Shown here piece by piece: positions 52,549-60,917 of a stretch of DNA of 64,000 bases. The notes under the pieces are model-generated. The model worked only from the letters and a program-made list of their open reading frames with translations, was not told the DNA's origin and made no database searches. Source of the DNA: Rothia sp. SD9660Na (GTDB lineage Bacteria > Actinomycetota > Actinomycetes > Actinomycetales > Micrococcaceae). Within the stretch, counting starts at the first letter, position 1; each line of letters starts with the position of its first letter. A program made the translations under genes and the position numbers. Location of the stretch: NCBI RefSeq assembly GCF_030064065.1, contig NZ_CP125946.1, positions 2,294,001-2,358,000 on the forward strand, written 5' to 3'.

Positions 52549-53526
52549 GTGGGCAGCACAAAGAGCAAGGGCAAGGACGCCAAGGAGCAGCTCAAGGAGC
52601 TCAAGGCTGAGGTGAAGTACCTGAAGAAGGGGCAGAAGCAGCTGCTCAAGCGGGTGGAGAAGCTGGAAAAGGCGCTCGCCGCCGGGCAGGGTTCGGCACC
52701 TGCTACCGCCCCTGTGCAGAACCCAGCCCGCCCCCAAGCTGCCGGGGGCAGCCGGGGCGGGGCGGGGGCGTCCTACCCGCAGCCGATGAAGTCGGGCAAG
52801 TACCGGGGCGGCTACTCCCACTACCGGGTGACCGAGGTGGGGCAACTGACGCCCACCGTCATGCGGGTAGTTGCCGAACCTGCTGACGGCAAGCGGGTTG
52901 AGGCCCAGGGGCTGGTGGGTGAATACATCTACCTGGTGACCGGCAAGAAGGGGGAGGTGCTGCCCGCGCCGACCTTTGAGAAGGGCAAGGCGCGATGGAG
53001 CCAGTCGACCACCACCGCCAAGTACACGGTCAGGAACTTTGACGAGCGCACCGGGGCCCTGGAAATCAACATCATGCTGCACGAGCACGGGGCCGGAACC
53101 ACCTGGGCCCGCACCGTTGCTGTGGGCGATAGCGCGCATTTTCTGGGTGCGAAGTCGGGGTACTCCATCAGCAAGGACTACGACTTTTACCTGCTGGCCG
53201 GTGACGAGAGTGGCCTACCCGGTATGGCCCGCTGGATCGAGAGCCTGCCCGCGAGCGCCCGGGGTGTGGCCGTGATTGAGGTGCCCGGGGAGGCGTCGCA
53301 GCAGGTGATTGCTGCTCCTGAGAATTTTGAGGTGGTCTGGGTGGATTCTGCCCGGCGCGGGGCGCTGGCTGAGGCCGTGATGGCTTACCCTCTGCCGGAG
53401 GGGTCGGTGTGCACCTGGTTGGCGGGCGAGTCCGGGTCGATTCACCCCGTGCGTATCTGGGCGCGGCGGGAGCTGGGTGTGCCCAAGGGGCACGGCTATG
53501 CCAAGGGGTATTGGAAGAAGAAGTAG
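52549..53526 (+). CDS. siderophore-interacting protein (ferric-siderophore reductase, SIP/ViuB-like)
   Basis: A 325-aa flavoprotein releasing iron from imported siderophores. Residues 1-~50 form a Lys/Glu-rich coiled coil (AKEQLKELKAEVKYLKKGQK) not typical of the family. The FAD-binding barrel has YRVTEVGQLTPTVMRVVAEP, YTVRNFDERTGALEINIMLH and EHGAGTTWARTVAVGD. The C-terminal SIP domain has DYDFYLLAGDESGLPGMARW and VCTWLAGESGSIHPVRIWAR. The GTG start has AAAGGA in the word GGACGCCGG (52541-52549) upstream. It neighbours a siderophore-binding lipoprotein gene, so both serve iron uptake. Confidence 0.88.
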   Translation: MGSTKSKGKDAKEQLKELKAEVKYLKKGQKQLLKRVEKLEKALAAGQGSAPATAPVQNPARPQAAGGSRGGAGASYPQPMKSGKYRGGYSHYRVTEVGQLTPTVMRVVAEPADGKRVEAQGLVGEYIYLVTGKKGEVLPAPTFEKGKARWSQSTTTAKYTVRNFDERTGALEINIMLHEHGAGTTWARTVAVGDSAHFLGAKSGYSISKDYDFYLLAGDESGLPGMARWIESLPASARGVAVIEVPGEASQQVIAAPENFEVVWVDSARRGALAEAVMAYPLPEGSVCTWLAGESGSIHPVRIWARRELGVPKGHGYAKGYWKKK

Positions 53527-53560
53527 TTTGGGTACAGGGTGTCATCAAACAAAACAAATT

Positions 53561-53598
53561 TTTAGGGTAACTTAAACAAAGATTTAGGCACACCTAAA
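53561..53598. promoter_or_regulatory. candidate DtxR/IdeR iron boxes upstream of the siderophore-binding lipoprotein
   Basis: TTAGGGTAACTTAAACAAA (53562-53580) matches the 19-bp iron-box consensus TTAGGTTAGGCTAACCTAA at about 13 positions by my count. TTTAGG-CACA-CCTAAA (53583-53598) is a shorter palindrome next to it. Both lie just before the start codon at 53614. Confidence 0.5.
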
Positions 53599-53613
53599 AA
53601 GAGAGTTTTACCC

Positions 53614-54657
53614 ATGACACTCACCCGCGCAACCTTCCTCAAGCTCACCACAGCAACCGCCCTCACCGGCATCCTTTCTGCATGCTCAACAGGATCAAAC
53701 ACCCCCTCTTCAACATCAAAGGCCAGCGGGGGTAGCTATACCGTTGAGCATGCCTTTGGCAGCACCACCTTTGATGCTGTTCCTGAAAAAATTGCTGTTG
53801 TTCAGCCCTGGAAAAACCCCGACGTTCTTCTTGCCCTCGGCGTAGTTCCTGCGGGCACCCCCTACGTGAGCTGGGGTGAGAACGCCAACCGCTCCACCGA
53901 CTGGTTCGACGCTAAGCTCACCGAACTGGGCGGCGAAGAGCCCACCCGCTATGACGAGACTGACGGCCCCAACTACGAAGCTCTTGCCGCCCTAGAACCT
54001 GACGCCATTTTCTCCCCCTACGGTGACATGACCCAGGAGGTCTACGATAAGCTCTCGGGTATCGCTCCTGTAATTCCTGCCCCCGTGGGAGTAGGGGCCT
54101 ACGAGACCAGCTGGCAGCAGTGCCTTGAGATGGCAGGGAAGATGCTCCAGCGGGAGGACGACGCCACCTCCCTGATCGCAGAAGTTGAGGGAAAGCTCGC
54201 AGAAGCAGTTGCAGAGTACCCTGTTCTGAAGGGTGCAAGTTTCATCGCCGGCTACTTCGATACCGCCGCCAATACCTTTGGCGCCTACACCTCAGAGGAC
54301 TCCCGACCCCAGTTCTTCGCCTCTCTTGGCATGGTCAATGCCCCCTACATTAGCGATCATGAGGGTGAGGTCGAGGGTGTCTATATGACTATCTCTTCTG
54401 AAGTTCTTGACCAGGTTGAGTGCGACGTAATCTGGGCGTGGGCCAACTCCGCTGAAGAAGCAGAAGCCGTCCGCACTAACGAGCTGTTTGCCCAGCTGCC
54501 CGCCCTTAAGAATGACGCGACAGTATTTGAGAGCGACAAGCAGAAGGGCCTAGCCCTCTCTGCTGCCTCACCGCTCTCAGTGCTGTGGGCTCTCAACAAG
54601 ACCACCTTGCTTGCAGACCTGGCAGGGGCTGTAGAGAACACGCGCGCAGCTTCCTAG
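53614..54657 (+). CDS. iron-siderophore ABC transporter substrate-binding lipoprotein
   Basis: A 347-aa lipoprotein with signal MTLTRATFLKLTTATALTG and lipobox LSAC (residues 20-23). The class III binding fold follows: YTVEHAFGSTTFDAVPEKIA, VVQPWKNPDVLLALGVVPAG, NYEALAALEPDAIFSPYGDM, and AGKMLQREDDATSLIAEVEG across the long inter-lobe helix. It captures ferric siderophores for an ABC permease; no permease or ATPase genes are beside it, so these must lie elsewhere. Iron-box-like sequences precede it. Its stop overlaps the convergent glycerate kinase stop by 4 nt. Confidence 0.9.
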   Translation: MTLTRATFLKLTTATALTGILSACSTGSNTPSSTSKASGGSYTVEHAFGSTTFDAVPEKIAVVQPWKNPDVLLALGVVPAGTPYVSWGENANRSTDWFDAKLTELGGEEPTRYDETDGPNYEALAALEPDAIFSPYGDMTQEVYDKLSGIAPVIPAPVGVGAYETSWQQCLEMAGKMLQREDDATSLIAEVEGKLAEAVAEYPVLKGASFIAGYFDTAANTFGAYTSEDSRPQFFASLGMVNAPYISDHEGEVEGVYMTISSEVLDQVECDVIWAWANSAEEAEAVRTNELFAQLPALKNDATVFESDKQKGLALSAASPLSVLWALNKTTLLADLAGAVENTRAAS

Positions 54658-55790
54658 CGCAGGTGCGTGCTGGCGATGGTGGCCGCTAGTTCGTGGAGAT
54701 AAGGATGCGGGTTGGCCAGGGATTCTTCCAGAGTGGCGGCGGTGTCGCCCACCACCGAGTAGACGGCGGTGAACCCGGCCTCGCGGGCTTGGCCGTTGGA
54801 GAGTTCGCTGATTCCACAGACGGCGATAACCGGCAGGCTGCGGGCGGAGGCTTCTGCCGCGACCCCTGCCGGGCCCTTGCCCTGGAGGGTTTGCTCGTCG
54901 AATTTTCCTTCGCCGGTGATCACCAGATCAGCGTCTTCCAGGGCCCGGTGAAAGCCGGTGAGCTCAAAACAGACCTCAACGCCGGGGCGCATGGTGGCCC
55001 CAAGGATGGACAGGCAGGCAAAGCCCAGACCACCAGCAGCACCCGCCCCGGGCGCGGTGGCGAATGTTCCACGTGAAACATTGAGGGATTCTTCTACCGC
55101 GTCAGCTAGTTTTTGCAGGTTCTGATCCAGCTGGGGAACCTGCTCTTCGGTAGCCCCTTTCTGGGGCCCGTAGACCGCAGCAGCGCCGGAGGGGCCGCAC
55201 AGCGGGTTGGTCACATCGCTGGCCATGATAATTTCTACCCCGGCCAGACGCTCATCGAGCCCGGTCGAATCAACTGAAGCCAGCTGCCCCAGCGCCCCGC
55301 CACCGGGGGCAAGCTCGCGCCCTGCAGCGTCCTGAAGTCTCACACCGAGCGCCTGCATGAGGCCCGCTCCCCCGTCGGTGCTGGCCGACCCACCCAGGCC
55401 GACCACGAGCGTCCGCGCGCCCGCGCCCACCGCGTGCAGAATCAGCTCACCGGCGCCGAAAGAGGTGGACCGCCAGGTATCCAGCTGGTCTTCGCGCAGG
55501 CGGGCAATGCCGCCCGCTTCGGCAATTTCGAGGACGGCCGTGCGTTCAGCCTGCGAGTAGGCGTAGCGGGCGGTCACCGGCTGGCCGGCAAAGGGGCCCG
55601 TGACGGTGCAGGTGACCTCGCTGTAACCGGCAGCCAGGGCGGCGTCTACGGTGCCGTCACCGCCGTCCGCTATGGGGCAGGCGATGACCTCACACCCGCC
55701 AGCCTCATCTAACCCGGCAGCAAGCACCTCAGTGAGCTGGGCACCGGTGAGCGTGCCCTTGAACTTATCGACAGCGAGTAAAACCTTCAT
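54654..55790 (-). CDS. glxK: glycerate kinase (GlxK/GarK family)
   Basis: A 378-aa kinase phosphorylating D-glycerate. It begins MKVLLAVDKFKGTLTGAQLT and shows ACPIADGGDGTVDAALAAGY, VVGLGGSASTDGGAGLMQAL, IMASDVTNPLCGPSGAAAVY and LVITGEGKFDEQTLQGKGPA, the family signatures. Length is typical. No glycerate pathway genes are adjacent. A parS site lies inside the coding sequence at 55065-55080. The start is well fixed by the conserved N-terminus. Confidence 0.93.
   Translation of the reverse strand: MKVLLAVDKFKGTLTGAQLTEVLAAGLDEAGGCEVIACPIADGGDGTVDAALAAGYSEVTCTVTGPFAGQPVTARYAYSQAERTAVLEIAEAGGIARLREDQLDTWRSTSFGAGELILHAVGAGARTLVVGLGGSASTDGGAGLMQALGVRLQDAAGRELAPGGGALGQLASVDSTGLDERLAGVEIIMASDVTNPLCGPSGAAAVYGPQKGATEEQVPQLDQNLQKLADAVEESLNVSRGTFATAPGAGAAGGLGFACLSILGATMRPGVEVCFELTGFHRALEDADLVITGEGKFDEQTLQGKGPAGVAAEASARSLPVIAVCGISELSNGQAREAGFTAVYSVVGDTAATLEESLANPHPYLHELAATIASTHLR
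55065..55080. promoter_or_regulatory. parS centromere site inside the glycerate kinase gene
   Basis: TGTTCCACGTGAAACA matches the parS consensus TGTTnCACGTGAAACA over all 16 bases. It encodes part of glycerate kinase (VSRGTF region), as parS sites often lie within genes. Confidence 0.85.
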
Positions 55791-55813
55791 GGGTCTATTA
55801 TGCGCCTGTCTCT

Positions 55814-56128
55814 CTAGGAGGTGACTTTCAGCCCCACAATACCTGCCACAATCATGAGCAGGAAGAGCACCTTAAGTAGGGAAACGGGCTCGGTGCCGGT
55901 CGCCATGGCGTAGAGGACGGTGACGGTTGCGCCGACGCCCACCCACACGGCATAAGCGGTACCGGTGGGCAGCTCCCGCATGGCATAGGCCAGGCCCACC
56001 ATGCTGAGAACCAGACCCCCTATAAAGACCAGGGTGGGGGTCAAGCGGGTCAGGCCCTCAGATTTACCCAGGGCCGTTGCCCAGACAGCTTCGAAAAGGC
56101 CAGAAATAATCAGAATAAGCCAGTGCAT
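55814..56128 (-). CDS. small multidrug resistance (SMR) exporter, SugE/Gdx-like
   Basis: A 104-aa four-helix exporter. The first helix MHWLILIISGLFEAVWATAL holds the conserved membrane Glu; the second and third give LSMVGLAYAMRELPTGTAYA and VWVGVGATVTVLYA. The W-A-x-x-L-GKSEGLTRLTP stretch is closer to SugE/guanidinium exporters than to EmrE, but a guanidine riboswitch is not evident upstream. The start at 56128 is the only one giving a normal SMR N-terminus; the open frame extends far upstream without protein character. A strong hairpin lies in its leader. Confidence 0.88.
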   Translation of the reverse strand: MHWLILIISGLFEAVWATALGKSEGLTRLTPTLVFIGGLVLSMVGLAYAMRELPTGTAYAVWVGVGATVTVLYAMATGTEPVSLLKVLFLLMIVAGIVGLKVTS

Positions 56129-56142
56129 AAGCACCCATTCTA

Positions 56143-56198
56143 GGGGCCGGGCACCCCGGGGGTTAAAGCAACGAGGCTGAGTCCCCCGACCCGGCCCC
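56143..56198 (-). promoter_or_regulatory. G+C-rich double hairpin in the leader of the SMR exporter gene
   Basis: GGGGCCGGG (56143-56151) / CCCGGCCCC (56190-56198) with inner GGGGG (56158-56162) / CCCCC (56183-56187), ending 15 bp before the start codon. No T-run follows. It could sequester translation or be a relic terminator. Confidence 0.4.
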
Positions 56199-56306
56199 AT
56201 GCAAGAAACACACACTACTGCTTTCTTGAGATTCTCCAAAGCCACCCTGCGGGCGGCTGCTCTTTCGAACCTTGTACCTCTAGTATGGCGGAGCCTTCTT
56301 AAGCTC

Positions 56307-57665
56307 TTATATACCGTCCCTGTGTACAGCCTGCGAATCATGAGGTCCTGTATGAGTAGGCAGGACGCCCACCGGTGGCGCCCACACTTGCGGAAGCCCA
56401 CTCTTGCCATAGGACATCCGCCGGTGCAGGGCCTCTAGCGGGCCGGGCTTGCCCATAGCTTCAAGGGCCACCGCTACGAGAACAGTCACCAGCCACCCGC
56501 CTGTGCCAACCAGCAGGAGCAGGGCGGAACCGGCGTCCGCAAAGAGCCCCAGGGCAAAGCCACCGAAGACCACTAAGAAAATCACCGACTGCAGCACATA
56601 ACCGGTCATAGACCGCTTACCCAGGGCAATCAAGGGCCGAAGCGGGGCAGGGACGGGGGCACCGGCGTCCACACGCTCCTGAACCCCGGCAAGTGCCAGC
56701 GCTAGCAGGGCAATAAAGCCCGGGCCACCCAGAACACCCAGGGTCATCGTGAGCACCCCGAACACACCGGTAGGCAACACGCCCAGGGCCTCAAGCCCGG
56801 CGGGGATGCCGGTGCCCAGGGCAGCCACTACGCCCACCCCGGCCAGCCAGACCAGTACCCGGCGGTGACGCGCGGGCTCAGCCAGCACGCCCTCTCGCGC
56901 CAGCACAAACCCCAGCAGCATCAGGGGAAGCAGCATGAAAGCCTGTAGAGGTATGCTGAGGAGGCTACCCAGCAGCACAATCAGGCCGTTGAGCAGTACT
57001 GACCAGTAGCTCGTCATAGGCAGCAAGCCGCCGCTGCTCCCTCCGCTCAGTAGCTCCTGGAGCTGGCCAGCGCCGAGCACCACCTCAAGTAGGAGCATCC
57101 CGACCAGAGCTACCAGGTTGGTCACGGCAAAAAGCGTACCGGCCACCCAGAGCAGAACCTTAGTACGCACCGCGATTAAGCAGGCCATGAACAGGCCAAT
57201 CAGGCCGTAGGCCAGCATGATGTCGCCCCAGAAGAGAAAGACCATGTGCAGGGCGCCAAAGATTGCCAGCATGCCGTAGCGGCGGGCAATCACTCCGCGA
57301 GCCTTAGGTAGCGGGTAGCCACGCCGGTAGAGACTGGCGGCAATCAGCCCCACCCCAAAGCCCAGCAGGGTCGAAAACATGGGGAAGCCGCGGGCATGTA
57401 CAAAGGAGGTGGTGAACATGATAGTCAGCTTGTCCCAGAAGCTCCCGTCGACGACCCGCCCGGTCATCGAGGCCGGGCCGCCGGCAAAGAGCACCCAGGC
57501 TGTAGCTACGTTGGCTACCGCAATGCCCCAGAGCATCAGCCCGCGGGCAACGTCGGGCACCAGCATGCGCGAGCGGGCAGACGACACCGGGTCTTGCGAG
57601 ACGGAAGACTGCGAGGGCTGAGCCTGCGGTGGTTGTAGATGAGAGGGCTGGGTGGGGTGCTCCAT
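56307..57665 (-). CDS. DUF418 membrane protein (YeiB-like)
   Basis: A 452-aa polytopic protein with about ten helices. The N-terminus RMLVPDVARGLMLWGIAVAN (the D-x-ARG motif), the segment FVHARGFPMFSTLLGFGVGL, the RRYGMLAIFGALHMVFLFWG motif, and LGKRSMTGYVLQSVIFLVVF are the standard DUF418/DUF1624 signatures. Function unknown. I place the start at 57665 (MEHPTQPSHLQPPQAQPSQS), preceded by AAAGG; an upstream in-frame start is unlikely. The C-terminus, past WAPPVGVLPTHTGPH, is longer than usual. Confidence 0.88.
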   Translation of the reverse strand: MEHPTQPSHLQPPQAQPSQSSVSQDPVSSARSRMLVPDVARGLMLWGIAVANVATAWVLFAGGPASMTGRVVDGSFWDKLTIMFTTSFVHARGFPMFSTLLGFGVGLIAASLYRRGYPLPKARGVIARRYGMLAIFGALHMVFLFWGDIMLAYGLIGLFMACLIAVRTKVLLWVAGTLFAVTNLVALVGMLLLEVVLGAGQLQELLSGGSSGGLLPMTSYWSVLLNGLIVLLGSLLSIPLQAFMLLPLMLLGFVLAREGVLAEPARHRRVLVWLAGVGVVAALGTGIPAGLEALGVLPTGVFGVLTMTLGVLGGPGFIALLALALAGVQERVDAGAPVPAPLRPLIALGKRSMTGYVLQSVIFLVVFGGFALGLFADAGSALLLLVGTGGWLVTVLVAVALEAMGKPGPLEALHRRMSYGKSGLPQVWAPPVGVLPTHTGPHDSQAVHRDGI

Positions 57666-57772
57666 TGCGACCTTTCGTGTGTGGGTACCTACTCCTACCC
57701 TAGAGAAAAAGAATAGGTGGCGCATCCGCCGGACGGGTGAAAAGAGGCCCTCAGCGGTGAAAACAACTTAAA

Positions 57773-57857
57773 CACCGATGGCGAGACCCCCATACTGGTC
57801 TCGCCATCGGTGAGTGAAAGCCGGGTTCAGCATTACCCGGTTTTCGAAGCACACACA
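57773..57857 (-). terminator. tandem hairpins between the DUF418 gene and a small membrane gene
   Basis: CACCGATGGCGAGACC (57773-57788) pairs perfectly with 57797-57812, and minus-strand TTTAAGTTGTTTTC follows. A second hairpin ACCCGG/CCGGGT-type lies at ~57828-57852. They terminate leftward transcription. The rest of 57858-58013 holds no recognised feature. Confidence 0.6.
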
Positions 57858-58013
57858 CATTCGCTTCTTGTAGCTTTTCGAGCTGTTATATCCATATAAC
57901 CGCACTAGGCTTAAACCGGGTTTTGAGTTGCCTGGGAGCAAGCTGGGTATTTTTACGGACGCCCGTGAGTGCTTCCCGGGCGCGGGCAGGCACCGGCTAC
58001 CCCGGGGGAGCTT

Positions 58014-58340
58014 CTAGGAGAAGTAGCCGATCAGGAAGAACCAGAGCACCGGGTTAGCCAGCACAGACACCACCAGAATCACGATGAACCAGGCCGTGTG
58101 CCGGGCAAAGCGCAACAGCCCCACCAGGGCCAGCACAAAGGCCAGGGTAGCTGCTACGACAGAAACAGCCATAAACCCCAAGAAGGTCGCCAGAACCGTT
58201 GAGGGTGACCCCACGTTCACCACAAAAGCCAACACCAACGTCAGCACCGCCAGGCCCTCAGTCACCGCAGATGCAATCAGTATCTGGGTGCTCTGTGGGC
58301 GGCGGGTACGGGTAGAAGAAGGTGTTGAGTATAAAGCCAT
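58014..58340 (-). CDS. small membrane protein of unknown function
   Basis: A 108-aa protein with three or four hydrophobic helices: ILIASAVTEGLAVLTLVLAF, FLGFMAVSVVAATLAFVLAL, and AWFIVILVVSVLANPVLWFF. The N-terminus (MALYSTPSSTRTRRPQST) is basic. AGAGGG is just upstream of the ATG at 58340. Not recognised; it follows the rplI operon terminator, so has its own promoter or relies on read-through. Confidence 0.6.
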   Translation of the reverse strand: MALYSTPSSTRTRRPQSTQILIASAVTEGLAVLTLVLAFVVNVGSPSTVLATFLGFMAVSVVAATLAFVLALVGLLRFARHTAWFIVILVVSVLANPVLWFFLIGYFS

Positions 58341-58398
58341 ACCCTCTAGCATGCCAGACTCCGCTGTGAAACCGCACCCGCTACCCTGCCCCACGCAA

Positions 58399-58436
58399 GA
58401 ACGCCCCGCTCCCCAAGAGGGGGAACGGGGCGTTCT
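58399..58436 (-). terminator. terminator of the rpsF-ssb-rpsR-rplI operon
   Basis: AGAACGCCCCG (58399-58409) / CGGGGCGTTCT (58426-58436), with an additional CCCC/GGGG inner pairing, 40 nt after the rplI stop. The T-tract is short. Confidence 0.65.
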
Positions 58437-58474
58437 GATGCTACTAAAAGCCTAGCGAATAATCCCCAAGGGAA

Positions 58475-58924
58475 TTACTCAGCTACAACGTCCAGCTCAA
58501 CGTTAGCTACAACGTCTTCGTGCAGACGCACAGAAACGGTGTAAACGCCGGTGCGCTTGATAGCGGAACCGAGGTTGATCGCACGCTTGTCGACGGAGCC
58601 TGCACCTGAAGCCTCGATGGCGTCAGCAACGTGCTCAGCCTTGACGGTGCCGAAGAGTCGGCCGTCAGCGCCAGCCTTGTGAGCAACAACAACGGGCTTT
58701 GAAGCCAGAGCAGCTGCGGTTGCCTTTGCCTCTTCGAGGTTAGCCTTGGCGCGAGCAGCGCGTGCTGCGCGGATGGACTCAACCTGCTTTTCGCCGCCTA
58801 CAGTCCAGGTGACTGCGAAGCCGCGGGGCAGCAGGTAGTTACGTGCGTAGCCGTCCTTGACGGTTACAACGTCGCCAGCGGCGCCGAGGCCGGTGACTTC
58901 CTGAGTAAGAATAATCTTAGCCAT
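58475..58924 (-). CDS. rplI: 50S ribosomal protein L9
   Basis: A 149-aa ribosomal protein. The N-terminal domain [37 protein letters not shown] is canonical, followed by the long connecting helix ([20 protein letters not shown]) and C-terminal domain ([39 protein letters not shown]). Last gene of the rpsF operon. Confidence 0.98.
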   Translation of the reverse strand: MAKIILTQEVTGLGAAGDVVTVKDGYARNYLLPRGFAVTWTVGGEKQVESIRAARAARAKANLEEAKATAAALASKPVVVAHKAGADGRLFGTVKAEHVADAIEASGAGSVDKRAINLGSAIKRTGVYTVSVRLHEDVVANVELDVVAE

Positions 58925-58946
58925 GTTCTTCTACTCTCCTATCGAT

Positions 58947-59183
58947 TTAGCGGCCAGCGCCTGAGTAGGGCAGCAGTGCAACTTCGCGGGCGTTCTTGAT
59001 TGCCTGAGCGATCTTGCGCTGTTCCTGAACGGTCACGCCGGTGACGCGACGTGCACGGATCTTGCCGCGGTCGGAGATGAACTTGCGCAGAAGTGCGACG
59101 TCCTTGTAGTCGATGACGGTGACGTCAGCAGCCTTCAGGGGGTTCTGCTTGGGTTTGGGCTTGCGGATTTCAGCCTTAGCCAT
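58947..59183 (-). CDS. rpsR: 30S ribosomal protein S18
   Basis: A 78-aa ribosomal protein: [60 protein letters not shown]. The zinc-binding cysteines found in some paralogues are absent (Cys-minus form). It binds S6 on the 30S platform. It lies between rplI and ssb, with AAGGAGC upstream. Confidence 0.98.
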   Translation of the reverse strand: MAKAEIRKPKPKQNPLKAADVTVIDYKDVALLRKFISDRGKIRARRVTGVTVQEQRKIAQAIKNAREVALLPYSGAGR

Positions 59184-59312
59184 CGTGGTGCTCCTTTTTC
59201 TGGTGGGAGCCCGCGGGATAAGCCGCGGGATGGATGAATATTTTGTCTTGGTTCAAAGAAGGACGCCCGGCGTCCCTTTCCTTCTGCCGTGCAGGCGGTG
59301 CCTGCGCGGGGT

Positions 59313-59981
59313 TTAGAAGGGGGGTTCGTCGTCTGCGCCGGAGCCCCAGTCGTAGTTGCCACCGGACTGCTGGCCCCAGGGGTCAGCAGCAGGTGCCTGC
59401 TGGGCCGGTGCGGCCTGGGGGGCTGCTGCCGGTGCGGCAGGGGCAGCATTGAAGTTGCCCTGCTGTGCGCCGCCGGTGTTACCACTGTAGCCGCCCTGGT
59501 TTCCGTAGCCTGCGCTGCCACCGTAACCACCCTGGTTACCGGCGTTGAAGCCGCCACCTTGCTGGTTACCGTAACCGCCGCCGAAGCCCTGGTCGCCACC
59601 GAAGTTGCCACCTGAGCGCTGGTTGCGGGATACGTTAGCGGAGGCGAAGCGGAGTGAGGGACCGATTTCTTCGATCTCTAGCTCCATGCTGGTGCGGCGT
59701 TCGCCTTCTTTGGTTTCATACGAGCGAGACTTCAGACGGCCCTGCGCGATAACGCGCATGCCCTTCTTGAGGGTCTCGGCGACGTTCTCAGCAGCTTCAC
59801 GCCAGACGCTGGCGCGGAGGAAGAGGGTTTCGCCTTCTTTCCATTCACCCGATGCGCGGTCGAAGTTGCGGGGAGTCGAAGCGATCGTGAAGTTAGCCAC
59901 CGCTGCCCCGTTGGGGGTGAAGCGAAGCTCAGGATCGCCGGTCAGGTTACCGATGACGGTAATGACGGTATCGCCAGCCAT
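59313..59981 (-). CDS. ssb: single-stranded DNA-binding protein
   Basis: A 222-aa SSB. The OB fold (residues 1-~110) starts [20 protein letters not shown], then [20 protein letters not shown] and [21 protein letters not shown] long Gly/Gln/Asn-rich linker ([15 protein letters not shown] type) leads to the acidic tip DDEPPF that docks partner proteins. It is encoded with its ribosomal neighbours as usual. The gap to rpsR carries back-to-back GGACGCC and CCGGCGTCC words (59261-59275). Confidence 0.98.
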   Translation of the reverse strand: MAGDTVITVIGNLTGDPELRFTPNGAAVANFTIASTPRNFDRASGEWKEGETLFLRASVWREAAENVAETLKKGMRVIAQGRLKSRSYETKEGERRTSMELEIEEIGPSLRFASANVSRNQRSGGNFGGDQGFGGGYGNQQGGGFNAGNQGGYGGSAGYGNQGGYSGNTGGAQQGNFNAAPAAPAAAPQAAPAQQAPAADPWGQQSGGNYDWGSGADDEPPF

Positions 59982-60069
59982 GTGATGCCTCCAGTCGTAA
60001 TAAGAGTAAGTATTTGAAGTTTTGCACGGGGGTCTGACATTTTAGTGAACAGGACCCCGTATCAAACAT

Positions 60070-60375
60070 TTACTTGGAGGAGATCTGCTGATCTTCCGGG
60101 CGGATGATCTTGGTGCGCATGACGGATTCGTTCAGGTTCAGAACGCGGTCCAGTTCAGCAGCAGTCTCGGGGGTTGAGGTGAAGTTAACGACGGCGTAGA
60201 TGCCTTCGGACTTCTTCTGGATTTCGTAAGCGAGCTTACGGCGGCCCCAGATGTCCATGTTGTCAACGGTGCCGTTGTCCTTGGTGACAACTTCGAGGAA
60301 CTTGGTGAGGGTGGGCTCTACAGCCTTGTCCTCTACCTCGGGGTTGAGGATAACCATCAGTTCGTATGCACGCAT
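60070..60375 (-). CDS. rpsF: 30S ribosomal protein S6
   Basis: A 101-aa ribosomal protein, first gene of the operon: [60 protein letters not shown], and [28 protein letters not shown] precedes the ATG. A CTATGG/CCATAG hairpin (60404-60420) sits ~30 nt upstream; S6-S18 feedback at rpsF leaders is known in bacteria, but I cannot confirm the motif here. Confidence 0.98.
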   Translation of the reverse strand: MRAYELMVILNPEVEDKAVEPTLTKFLEVVTKDNGTVDNMDIWGRRKLAYEIQKKSEGIYAVVNFTSTPETAAELDRVLNLNESVMRTKIIRPEDQQISSK

Positions 60376-60551
60376 GATTAAACCCCTCCTTTGGGCTAAG
60401 CGGCTATGGTATTTCCATAGCAGGAGATTACGTACGGTCTGGCAGGTCTCAGGTGTTGGCCGAGCGCCAGCACAGACTTGACCAACTTTACCGCAGGACG
60501 CCCAGTTTGGGCAGGGGTGGCGCGGTTAAAGCGGTGTTGTTCACAGCACCA

Positions 60552-60905
60552 TTAGTAGATGCGGCGGTTAGCCAAAGCGTTGAGGTAGCCCACGCGTACG
60601 GGGATAGTGAAGAGGTCCCAGATCATGACGATGACCAGGGGGATGTAGAAGATCCAGCCAATAAAGGGCACCGCTGCGGTGGTACCACCCGCGATGAGGT
60701 TACCTACGATGTAGAAGATGCCCATGATGGGCTGGCGCAGGTAGAACTTGTGGGCCCCGAGCCACCAGAGGAAGAAGAAGAGCAAGTAGGCCACCAGGGT
60801 GGATTTGGCCTGCACGATATAAACCGGCTGCCCCTGAGCAAAGGAGCGGGCGCGGCCGGGGTTGTTGATATAGGTGGGCTGGTAGTGCTGGGGCTGTTCG
60901 GGCAT
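60552..60905 (-). CDS. TM2 domain-containing membrane protein
   Basis: A 117-aa protein with a Tyr/Pro/Gln-rich cytosolic N-terminus (MPEQPQHYQPTYINNPGRAR) and a TM2 domain: STLVAYLLFFFLWWLGAHKF, YLRQPIMGIFYIVGNLIAGG and WIFYIPLVIVMIWDLFTIPV. The GxHKFYL motif between helices is the TM2 hallmark. Function unknown. AGGAGAGC precedes the ATG. It lies 12 nt after the stop of the next gene upstream on the same strand. Confidence 0.9.
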   Translation of the reverse strand: MPEQPQHYQPTYINNPGRARSFAQGQPVYIVQAKSTLVAYLLFFFLWWLGAHKFYLRQPIMGIFYIVGNLIAGGTTAAVPFIGWIFYIPLVIVMIWDLFTIPVRVGYLNALANRRIY

Positions 60906-60917
60906 GCTCTCCTGCCT

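Noticed and set aside
56130..56420. Guanidine riboswitch upstream of the SMR exporter
   Set aside because: Conserved motifs of the guanidine classes were not found by eye; kept only as a structured leader.
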